Of a stretch of 64,000 nucleotides of DNA, positions 1 to 11,700 are shown one piece after another; position 1 is the stretch's first letter, and the number at the start of each line of letters is the position of its first letter. The position numbers and the translations under genes were made by a program. The notes beneath the pieces were generated by a model. That model was not told where the DNA came from. It made no database searches and saw nothing but the letters and a program-made list of their open reading frames with translations. Source of the DNA: Mesocentrotus franciscanus. Taxonomy: Eukaryota; Echinodermata; Echinoidea; Camarodonta; Strongylocentrotidae. The stretch covers positions 21,354,446 through 21,418,445 of the forward strand of contig CP137675.1 in NCBI GenBank assembly GCA_037976565.1. Direction: 5' to 3'.

Positions 1-53
1 TGCATCAAAAAGCACCAACCATCATATACTATACAAAATTGTCTGACATAAGT

Positions 54-827
54 CTTAAAGGCCAAGTCCACTCCAAAAATAACTTACTTTCAATAGAAGC
101 AGACAATCAGACAAACCGATCAAAAAAAGTTTGAGCAAAATCGGATAACTAATAAGAAAGTTATGAATTTTTGAAAAAGTATGTAAAACTATGAAACAAT
201 GGAAATCACTACACAAATTGCCAATTTGGTTATCAGTTTGTGACGTCATGTCCTCACTTTTTATCAATTGCTTTATATAGTTTAATCCCATTAATTTCCC
301 TTTTATCCCCAAAACTTGATTTCCCCATGCCTTTGCCCAGGTTATATGATTTGTATCATATTGCGTCCATGACATTTCACAAAATCTTTTTTGAACTTTG
401 AAGAATTGATACTATTTTCTGAATATTGTATATTCATAATTATTGATTTTTATATAAATAGTTTATCAAAATTCACATTTTTCATGATTTAACTGGAAAA
501 AATTACTCTATATTAGTGCATCCACACAAAAACATATTACTATCAATCTAACTTGGATGCTGGTGTGAAGAAATAAGATTCTTAGGGGAAAATAGGAAAT
601 TTATATTATCAATATAAAGAAAATAATTAGTGGATAGTGAGGACATGACGTCACAGACTCATGAGTGAGTTGCCAATTTGTGTAGTGATTTTCAAAGTTT
701 ATCTTGTCATTAAAAATTCATAACTTTCTTATTAGTTATCCGATTTTGCTCTTTTTTGATTGGTTTGTCTGATTTTTCTGCTTCTATTGAAAGTAAGTTA
801 TTTTTGGAGTGGACTTGGCCTTTAAAG
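54..827. mobile_element. Foldback (long-TIR) MITE-like element
   Basis: About 200 bases at the left end reappear in reverse complement at the right end. The outer ends read CTTAAAGGCCAAGTCCACTC and its inverse, and the inner parts of both arms share GTGACGTCATGTCCTCAC. There is no transposase reading frame. The core AAATCGG-ATAA-AAGTTATGAATTTTT is shared with other foldback copies in the window. Confidence 0.85.
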
Positions 828-954
828 ATTTAAGAAATATTACATGACATGAATTGTTTCAAATTACCGTTTTAAATCAACTCTCCGGATACCCAATCTG
901 CCCGGATACACGACGTGTGGCTGTATGTATAGTATAATATAAAGGTTGAGTGAG

Positions 955-1175
955 GCCCAATGGCTCAGTGGTAGAGCAGTGGCCTCATAACCAGGAGGTC
1001 CAGGGTTCGAAACCAATTCGATGCGCTAGTGCCCTTTGGTAAGGCATTAATCCTCATTACCAAGTCCCTCGGAGAGGACATAAAGTCGTCGCTCCCCTGG
1101 TTGCTTACTTACAAGCATACACATGCTTTCTAAGCAGTCAGGTAAAACCAACCAACCAACCAACCAACCAACTTA
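955..1175 (+). repeat. tRNA-derived SINE-like element
   Basis: The 5' part looks like a tRNA: box A TGGCTCAGTGGTAGAGC and box B GGGTTCGAAAC, with a CAT at the anticodon place. A non-tRNA body follows (CTTTGGTAAGGCATTAATCC), then a simple (ACCA)n tail near 1147-1171. Box A, box B, body and repetitive tail are the layout of a SINE transcribed by RNA polymerase III. Confidence 0.8.
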
Positions 1176-1699
1176 CCTTCTGGAGATAGAGGAGTGAGGT
1201 AGGCTGACCACCCACTCTAGCTTCTACCAGAAGACTTGCATGGGAAGACTGGGATGACGGAAGATGATACACTTGCACAAAGTCACCCTACAAAAAATAA
1301 TGATAGCTCAACTTTAATCACAGTCTAGAAATTAACACACACAATAACAGTAATATCAAGAGTCTCCACAACTACAACAGCAACAACAACAAAAACAACA
1401 ATAACAACAAAAAAGACAGCAGCAGCAACTAAACCTGACAGTGACTCCTAGGCTGGTTCATGCCTGACACGGTTATATATATATATATTGAGTACCGGTA
1501 CATGTAGGTGGAATATTTTTGCAAACATGTTTTTTAAAATGATATTTTGAGCAAGCACATATATTTGAATCCAGGAATCTTGTTTTGTAATTTGAAAAAA
1601 AAAAATTGTACACAAAGTGATGTATTAAGACATAAAATGTATCAAACAACTGGATGATCTTGGAAAAAAGGTACTAAAAATGGTAAATTATCTAAAAAC

Positions 1700-2070
1700 A
1701 TACTTTAAGGAAAATCCAGCCTTAGTAGTAAAGTACTCTAAGAAAGCAGAACAATTAGAGAAGCAGACTGGTCAAAGTTTGAACAAAATTGGACAAAAAA
1801 TACGAGAGTTACACATGTTTTTTGAGTTGTAATGATATACACATGGGAACTTCAAACACACCAAATGACTAAAATTGGCAACAAAATGATTCAGAAGGGT
1901 CTTTTCTCTTTTGAGGACTTATAACAATATGCAGTCTATAATATATTTTGAGTAGTGCCCCAAGGGAAAAGGCACTTACATGTACATGTAGGAGAAAACA
2001 GAAATTTATAATTACAAATGAATTTTTCAAACTTATTTTCCCTTTTTTTTTGTTCATTTCAATACAAATA
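1700..2070. repeat. Partial foldback-element copy
   Basis: The left part resembles the foldback family (ATCCAGCCTTAGTAGTAAAG, then AAAGTTTGAACAAAATTGGAC). The right arm is not clearly present, so this is probably a truncated copy. Confidence 0.5.
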
Positions 2071-2249
2071 ATATGTCCACGGTACATGTATCATACTTCA
2101 CACACCATGATCCAATTTCAATTTCAAGAAACCTTTTCTTTGTCTAAACACGCCCACTCTTCCATTTGGAGAGATAGGGTGGGCATTTCAAAATGTCTTT
2201 GTCACTGCACAGGATATATTTGATCTCTCTCAGTACATCTAGTCACCTT

Positions 2250-2510
2250 GCAAATACTCTAGCTTGTGCCAATTATGGACGAAATCATGGAATTTTACTA
2301 CTCTTGCTCCTGTGACAATTGCTCCCCATCAATTTCCTACACTATCCTAAGTCTTAACTTTAACCCTGGACCCAACATTATACCTAAACCTCTCACCCTA
2401 ACTCTAAACCCAACTTAAAAACCAAAGTGCAACCCTACATCTAACCATAAACCTTTGATAAAGTAAAGGCTGGAGCAAGTGTCGCAGGAGCAAATGCCAG
2501 GTAACTGAAA
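2250..2510. repeat. Repeat with inverted GCTCCTG ends and decayed CCTAA-like core
   Basis: Near-inverse ends (TTGCTCCTGTGACAATTGCTCC on the left, GGAGCAAGTGTCGCAGGAGC on the right) flank a degenerate array of CCCTAA/CCTAAAC-like units. It looks like a small transposon remnant with a microsatellite core, not a telomere. A related core occurs at 54230-54350. Confidence 0.55.
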
Positions 2511-2548
2511 ACATGACATGACATCAAATAGAATATAAAGCTACATAC

Positions 2549-2719
2549 CACTGTTCCAACTACAATTTTAGTTCCACAAGGTGTAGCTATGGCAGTTCTG
2601 ATCATGGGGCATTGGAGTTCATTCAGACGACTAGATTTATAACAACCGTCTTCATCGACTTGGAATGACTTCACTGACGTGCCTCTGCCTGAGTCAACTA
2701 CCAGATGAACAACCTTATC
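2549..2719 (-). CDS. LRRK1: LRRK1-like exon: start of WD40-like C-terminal region
   Basis: 57 residues. DKVVHLVVDSG, then SFQVDEDG, ELQCPMIR and KIVVGTV read as beta strands. They align in order with the part of LRRK1 just after the kinase (TVVNTEKG, QRMCCPG). The acceptor is tgacag and the donor is GTG|gtatgt. The rest of the beta-propeller was not found between here and position 1 and probably lies beyond the window. Confidence 0.8.
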
Positions 2720-5700
2720 CTGTCAAAGAAAACATATAGCAGTGATGAATTCATATAATAAAGATAAAATAGAACTTAAACAAAATAACTTAAGAAAAAC
2801 TCTTAATATGCCACACAAATAATCTCCCTCAGCCACATTGTCCAATGCAAGATCAATCTATACCAGTGTTAAAAGGGTTGTCATGGAGTTCATCACGACT
2901 GAAATTAGGTAGTGTTGCACAAAGCAATCCTTCCATCACTTGGGGTCTACAATTCTGTGCAAAATTGCACTTATGCCAAACGTACGACCGTGTAGAGAGG
3001 CGAAGAAAGCAATCAAAGATTTAAAACATAATAATTCAAATCCAATGAAGTGCATTGGAAATAAAATATATGTGGTATAAGTGATTAGTCCTCTTGAGAG
3101 TCAGACACGTTTATTTCATACCATCCAAACAACATCATGTCTTAACAAGGGAAACGCTCTCGGCGGTCTCGCCTGCATTGTGCAATTCGATATGATGAAA
3201 AATTGAGGTTGGGACATTATTTATGGGCAGGGTGGCCCATTAGCAGGCGCCTAAAAATGAAATCCTCTGAATATAATCAGTATTTTGAAGAATCATCAGA
3301 AGAATTATTTACTTTTATTTGTACCAAGATTGATAACTTTCATGAAATATGAACAAATAACAAAAATTGATTAATTAGTTGTGAAAAACATAATCCAAGT
3401 CTACTGACCTAAAATGACCTTTGACCTTGACTATGTGATCTGGAATTTGTGTCATATGATTTGTGATACTTGATAACCCTTGGGTACAAGTTTCATGGAA
3501 TTTGAACAAACACTTTTGAAATTATGCAAAAAATTCAAAATCTTGATGTTGATGCCACAACATCGTCTAAGTTTGATGACCGGAAATGACCTTTGACCTT
3601 GACTTAGTGACCTGAAATTCTACTCACATGATTGAGGATACTTGATAACCCTTTAGTTTAAATTTCATTGAATAAGAACTTATACTTTGAAAATTATATT
3701 AAAAATTTAAAAACTTAACCTTGGTTAAGTTTTTGATGTTGATGCCACAACATAGTCTAAGTTTGCAGACCTGAAATGACATTTGACCTTGACTTTGTCA
3801 CCTAAAAGACTAATCACATGATTGGTGATACTTGATAACCCTTATGTTCAAGTTTCATGGAATAGGAATGTATACTTTCAAAATTACGATAACAATTCAA
3901 AATCTTAACCTGATGCCACAACATCGTCTAAGTTTGATGACCGGAAATGACCTTTGACCTTGACTTAGTGACCTGAAATTCTACTCACATGATTGAGGAT
4001 ACTTGATAACCCTTTAGTTTAAGTTTCATTGAATAAGAACTTATACTTTGAAAATTATATTAAAAATTCAAAAACTTAACCTTGGTTAAGTTTTTGATGA
4101 TGATGCCACAACATAGTCTAAGTTTGTTGACCTTAAATGACCTTTGACCTTGTGACCTGAAATTCTCCTCACATGATTGGGGATACTTGATAACCCTTTA
4201 GTCCAAGTTTCATTGAATAAGACCTTATACTTTCAAAATTATATTAAAAATTCAAAAACTTAACCTTGGTTAAGTTTTTGATGTTGACGCCGCCGCCGCC
4301 GCCATCGCCGCCACCGGAAAAGCGGCGCCTATGTCTTGCTTTTTGCTACGCAGGCTAGACAAAAACTATAAATCAAGAATCATCAAGTTTCTAATAGTGG
4401 TCTACAATTGGTATCTGGAAGAAATAATGCTTGCATAGCCTATCATTCCAAAGATGGGGAAAATATGACTCATTCGCATTGGAATACTTTAACAACATAT
4501 ATGTGGGGCAATGTTGTCAAGTGCAATGTTGTCAATCACACTATAATGTTCACATGTTTACACTCTCGGATACAGCTACCACATAGATGTAGAGAGAATT
4601 TCTGATCAACTGATAATCTGGGAATTTTCAAATGAATAAACCCTGATTATTTCTGACTCATTGGCTACTGGTGCTGCATATCGATACGACAGTTTATAAG
4701 GACAACGTTGGATATTGATTCTATCTAGAAAACGGATTTTGGAAATTCTCCCTCTCTGCCATTACCTAATTATATGCTGTTGTCACATCTTGAACTAATT
4801 GATTTGTAATTAAGTATGGCTAGTCTAAAGTTCTTACCTCATCCTGTGACCCTTGACTGAATGCCAAAGAAACCCCTTCTTCTTCTTCTACCTCCACCAC
4901 TCTTCTGAGACACAAGAAGCTTGGTTCTGATAAGAGCTGGAGAATGGTTTTACCATGGGGTCTCTTTCCAGGTTTATCTTGCCAGCAGGATTCCATCAAT
5001 GCACCCAAGGCAGGGAAGACTTGTCTAGGGGGCATCCTATACTCATGGAAGTTGAAGGTTGGTTTGCGGCCCTCGTTGACGGCCAGCTGAATCTCAATGC
5101 GACTGTGTTGATCATAGTACGGAACCAATCCGGTCATCAGATGATATAGAAACATCCCGTAAGAAAACCAATCCACCTGGTCAAATAACATCAACATCAA
5201 AATCATTCTTTAATCATGCATGATCTTTCTTAAAACTGACAGAATCTTATGTGATAGTGCCATAAAAATGGGTAAATTTCATTTCTCAATTTATGGATAT
5301 CCAATGAGTTGAAGTTACAGTGTACATAGTCAAAGCAAACAAAAGTTCAAAAATAATAACTTAAAGATGATTAACTTCTTGCAATTAATGACAAAATCGT
5401 AATAATATTAAACCCTGTTCCAGAACATTTTAAGGCTATTTTAAACCTCCAAACCATATGACACAAGTATAAATGATAACAGAGATCGATTTTGATATCA
5501 AGATAAGTACATGTATATCATAAAATTATGACCATACTGATAATGATATGTGATCCTAGTAGATACCTTCTCATCAAACACCTTGCCCTGTAGGATCTCT
5601 GGAGCACAGAACCCTGGTGGACCTGCCATTCCCATTGCACCCATCAAGTCATATTTCCTAGATATACCATAGTCCGTCAGCTTGATATTCACATCTTCAT

Positions 5701-8700
5701 TGACATCAGATGAGAAGAGTAAGATATTGTCTGTCTTCAGATCACAGTAGATGATGTCTTTGCTGTGAAGGAACTCTACGGCTGATGCAACCTGTAGGCT
5801 GATCTTGTAAGTCAGCATTCTACTTAGAACAGGTTCCAGTACAATGTTCCTCTTCACAAAGTGTGGCCTTGCAGACTGGTGCTCAGCAAACAGAAAGCTC
5901 TGGAGATCACCAAGAGGTGCATAGTCCATTGCAAAGCAGAGGTGTCTGATGGACACACCGACAAGATTGACGATGCATGGATGATCGAGTTTAACCATGA
6001 TTGCAACCTCGTTTCTCAGCTTATGGAAACTGTCCATCAGCATGGCTGCCTCTAAAGAGTCACATGAATCATTCTCCGTTGAAGTGGATTCTCCTGTCGT
6101 GTTAGACGTAGAGGAAGGTGTAGATGCACATGATGCATACCCTTCACTAGGAGAAGAGAACATCTGATTCTTTAAGAGTCGTGATGGAAACATGGTCTTG
6201 GCTGCTACAGTCTCTCCACGGAACTTTGCCCTGAATACTTCGCCAAAGCCACCCTGTCCTAGAGATTGTCCTGACACCATGTGCAGCTTGAAGTCTTCTT
6301 GCTTCAGATGCCTGATACTAAGGTCTTTCATGAACATGTCAGGTATAAGAACGGAAATTGGGATGAGCTTCTCCTTAGAGTTGGCACATGCAGTAATGTG
6401 AGTCTCACCACGGACATATTTCTGGGTAAGTTCCTCCACTGTATAGCAATGAGGTAGATTCTCTGTCACAGGTTCAAGATCATCAGGTCCATGAATCACA
6501 CAGATTGGGCAAGGGACCAGTCTCTGGACCTTGGGCTGAATGCTGTCATAGATCGATGCACACAAACCTAGACAAAAGAAAAAGCTGCTGTCAATTGATG
6601 CACGAAATTTACCATACATATTTTTTTTATATGATAATAAATTAGCCATCAATATGTTAATGCATTTGTATATCATTATAACATTGTCATAGTTTTACCC
6701 CATTATTCTCTTTAATACTCCACTTACTCCGTCTATCACTAACCTAGACACCAATCTAATCTATGACACACCCCATCTATATGACTCACCTGGATACCAG
6801 TCCTTGATAAGACCCTCTATCTGGTCCACCACGCACCCCATTGCAGAGAAGTGGCCCTCTTGGCAGCTGATGAGGATGTCCACTCCTGGAGATTTGTCAG
6901 TTGAAGGAAAGACCGTTGAGCGCACCAGGATCTGTCCAGTCTTGTGCCTGAAGAATATTCCTTCCCTCCAGTAGATAGACTCTGTCTGGAGGAACCTGAT
7001 GCCCTTTGATATGCTGCTCTTCACACTGAAATGGAAACATGTCATCATCTGTTAAATAACCTTTTCAGAACAGGATTTATTAATGGGGCTAAATTGATCA
7101 CATATTGTTCTTGAAATTGGCAACAATAATATTTCTCTATCATTGCTACATTGTTGAAAATTACATGGGGCGAAAGCATTGTCAAAAAGTTGAAAATATG
7201 GCTAATTTTGATCGAATTTTTGAAAATTTCTAATCTCTAAGCGTGTTGCCAATTTTAATAAGGATTTTAAACCTTATTTTCCTTTGGAAAATTCCTGGCA
7301 TCAAATGCAATATAGTCATGAATAAAAAAGGATGAAGTGTGTGCAGAAATCTTTGCCCTTTGTACTTATGCATCTGGCATATTTGTAGGGCTCTGAATAA
7401 ACAGTTATACTGTCAAACCACAAACTGTGGAATGATTGAGACGCAAAAAGGATCAAAAGTCAACATGTAATCTATGTGCGGAAAAGCATTAGTGTACACA
7501 TACCTAGCACAAAATGCCAACATGTAAAATCATTTAAGCGGTATGTACAAAGTATAAAATGTGAGGAATTAATCTTGATCAGCTTTGCATCTCAAATTCA
7601 AAACTATTCAGGCAAAGGATGAGGTTAATTGGTCCATCTGTAGAAAATGTTTGATTTTTATTTGTGATTGCACAGCTGACAGCACACTTCATTTCAAATC
7701 TTGTACATCCTTTGAAAATAAGGTTTTCATTTATCAGACTTCTCTAGTAGCGGTGAAAAGAGGGGAGAAGATCAATTTGGCATGGAAACATATTCTCAAA
7801 AGTCGGATCATTACAGAGTCACTTGAATCACCTTATCCCAGTAATCCAGGAATCTCATTTTAATTTTTCACAGATCACTTTCCATTGTTGGCAATGGGAA
7901 ATTATGAGATTGTTCTAACCTCTTTGAACGGCAGATTTTTTTCTCATATCTTGCTGGACTAATCTTCTTCTTCTTATCATGCATCTGAAGATCGGCAAGA
8001 AGACGTGACACCAGCCTGATCCAGAACCCTGGAGGTAGATAGGGCATCTTGTATACTCTCCTCAGATAGTAGAATGGTGCATCGTCTGTGTTGTCCAGTG
8101 ACAGCATCACACCAGGGTTGTCGCGAGGGAGGCGGGCAGGTACCAAAAACCTGGATATTCATGGAAACAATATGACTTTCGATGGCTTCTATGCATAGAT
8201 AATAATACTAACATGTCATGTTTACCAAGGGTAGCCTTATCAGTATTAATACTGTTCTCCCCGAGGGCCCTGCAATCATATCATTACCCTGGCTTAGCCG
8301 AGCTGCCATGAAAGGTGCTCAAGCATTCAAGGAATTTCTTCTAGCTACCGGGGACCCATATCATTTGAGTTCTCATATTTCGACGTATGTCATATTCTGA
8401 AACACTCCTCATAGCGTTATGCTGTATCAATCATCTACATGCAGTTAGAACCATTGTGAACTGGGAATATTGTATCAATTGTGTAATTCATTTTGTCAAA
8501 TTTGAGTTAAAGGCTTAAACCTTGTTCAGATATGCAGCGGTAATCCACAATGTTTATAGCCGTTTGGTCTGCAAAAAGTTTGTTTACTTCCCAATTGGTC
8601 TATCCCCATATGGTCAACACCCAGCCCGTCTACTATGCATATGGTCTAACAATCATTCAATCATAAGTAATACTCATCATCAAATGATTATTAGACCTTA

Positions 8701-11700
8701 TGAATGGGTGACGAAATGGACATTAGACTAATTGGTTATTAGACCAAATGAACAATAAACCAAATGGGTAGTAGACTAACTGGAAATTAGAACAAATGAC
8801 TATTAGCCTAAATGGTCATTAAACCAAATGATAAGTAGACAAAATGATCATTAGACCATGTGGATAGTAGACAGGCTGAGTGTAGACCATATGGGAATAG
8901 ACTAATTGGGTAGTAGACGAACTGGTTGTAGACCAAACAGGAATTCACCATCCCCAACGGTAAACCACAGCGGTTTGTTTGTGGTGACATAAAGTGTGAT
9001 ATGCTTCACAGACCTAAATGCATATGCATGTACTTGCGAGGTCAGTTTCCTGTTCAAAAGCTCAATATGTCTTACCAGTGATGTGAGATTGGAACCACAA
9101 TCTCAAAGCGAGCTAGGAGCTGAAGATACTGCTCAAACTTATCCTCTCCGATGCGACTCTTCTTACTCAGCTCTCTAAGGGTCTCTACATGGACCTTGCC
9201 TCCTTTAAGACTCCCTATGGGTAGTGCAGTCACCCTCTGTAACGTACAAGCTAGCCATACTGGATCAATGAAGTACAGGTCATTCAAACCGTTCAGATGG
9301 TCGGTGAAGTGGACAATGCTCCCAATCTCATGCAAGAAATTGATTGCTGATGGACAAATAGAAGAAAGATATTTTGTTTTACTTCAATAATTAGCAATTT
9401 GACAACACAGTTATACATATACATTCAATCCTACTATTCGTACATGTACATCTAATTTTATATCTGCTTCAAGACGCTTTAGGGGCATGAATTGCCAACC
9501 ATAGTATGAGTCCAAGTCTTAAGTAGAACTTTAAATTTAAGTAAATATCTTCAACAGTGAACTATCAAAATAATATAAATTCTGTAGATTTAATGATCAA
9601 AATTTGCAAGTCCCTTGAAAGACCAATGGTGAGAGCAACCAGTGGAATTGATGGCCTGCCATGGTTCAAGTATAACTTAAGTTGATCTTAGTCTTTGTGA
9701 AAAACTCCCCTCTTTAATTCATTCTACAATATGAGAAGACATACATTCCTCCATGTGAGCAGCACTTCTTGGTGTTAAAATCATAATGAATAATTGAAAA
9801 CACACTTTATAGAATCCAGTAACATTTAAATGACAATCCACAATTTGTAATAATTTCATTTGTATGGAAACAGAAAAATAAGAGAAACAGAATGGCGAAA
9901 GTTTGAAATAAATCAGACCAATAACAAGTTATGAGTATTTGAAATATGAGATCACTAAATCTATGTGATTTGCAAATTGGACAACTCTCCTGTTCTTTGT
10001 GTAGAAAAAAAAAATGTCTCAACGTCCGATTTTCGTTCCAACTTTCACCAGTCTACTTCTCTGTTTTTTCTGCTTTCCAATTGAGTAGTTTGCTATCAAG
10101 TTTAGATTTCCCTTTTTATAAAATCAAATGTGGAAAAAACAGACCCCCCGAAAAAAAAAATGAAAGTTTTCACAATGAAGTACTGTAGTTACCTTCCTGT
10201 AGTTCTTCTGGTGTATGTAGTCCACTATCAGGTATGAGTTGTACTATCTGAGCTAGCTCAGTCTCGGTCATTATAGGCAGGATAGGAGGATCGGCTTTCT
10301 GACGCACTTCAACTTCCTGCGAGATACGCTTCTTCAGATTGAAGTACGTCTGGGGAACCTGGACAGTAAAAACAATCGGATCTATTCATAAAACACACTT
10401 TCTTGCAGAAGGATCTAACAACAGCTACAAAAAGTCTTGCCATAATACCATTAAAGCAGTCAACAGCCGACAGAGTAATCCAATTTTGTCATTGCATTCA
10501 ATCAATTGCATTCATACTAAATGCATGTTATGTACTGTAGCACAAAGAAAAATGCAGATATTGGTTCACAAACAAGATTCTTCTGTTTCAGTATATCTGT
10601 ATCTGTACATTGTTTTGTTGAATTGATTTCTTTGTGTAAGACATATCCTCACCATGGCAGTCTATGATTAAATACTAACAAATATAAATCTTATACTGTT
10701 ACGTTGCATGTAGGTAGTGAACAGAAGCATCCATGATGTAGCAGCAACCTTCCCATCCACTATATCAAACCATTTACAAAGGCATAATCCACACATTATG
10801 TATTGACTGGTTTAATCTATATTTAAGTGGTAGACAGATTTTTAAGGGAATGAGCATGGTGCTTCATTTATTACTGTAATAGAAAAGAATACTTAGAATG
10901 TTGGCTTTGGAAATGAAAAGAAGTTGAAAATCATAATTTAATTTATTTAAAAAATCTGTTGGCCATATCGCATAATGCTTTTGATCAGAATACACAGCAT
11001 TTATAAGATTTAGGATATGAATGTTTAATCTGTAATAAAGAATGGATAATTATTGTTACCATAGTGGAATTTTACCTTTCTCCCAATAAGTTTCTCCACA
11101 CACACAGGTCTCTTATGATGGACCTTCATCTGCATAGCAGTCTCATAGATAACCCGTTTCAGCTCAGCCATACCACTGTTCTTACAACCTCTAGCATCTA
11201 CCTCCACAATCCCTGCAACCGGTGGGAATCCTGGTCCAACATTCAGCATCTCAACAAGCTGACTCCTTAGGTCGATCATATCAACAGAGGAATTCTGAAC
11301 CACATCATGATGGGTAGCAACGATGACAATACCGAAGTCTGAAGATCTAGACTATATAGGATAAAAAAGGAATCAGTGCTAATTAATTGGAGGTGGGTAG
11401 AAGAGTCGCTTGAAAACATATTACAGTATGCTTATGATCGAGAGACCAGGGCCGGTATTCAATTCGATACTTTGTTTAACTAAAAAATTTACTTAGCATT
11501 TGGCTTAGCTAGTAAAATATTTTAACTCTTATTCAGATCACATTTAAGCAATTTACTTTCGCAATCCGACTTTACGGCAAAATACTAACTGATAAGCATT
11601 GTGACATCACACGGTCAATCAAAAGTAATGCACAATTTATGCCTCGCATTGAATGCGCGCTAATATAGTTGTGTGCAGCTTATGATGACTATGTATGAAA

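Noticed and set aside
955..1030. Functional tRNA gene
   Set aside because: Box A and B are good but the acceptor and anticodon stems are imperfect and a SINE body with (ACCA)n follows.
2330..2460. Telomere-like CCCTAA repeats
   Set aside because: Units are degenerate and enclosed by inverted repeat ends, so a transposon core is more likely.
5740..5760. Kinase made inactive by loss of the HRD arginine
   Set aside because: The catalytic Asp, Asn, Lys and Glu remain, and human LRRK1 has the same Cys.
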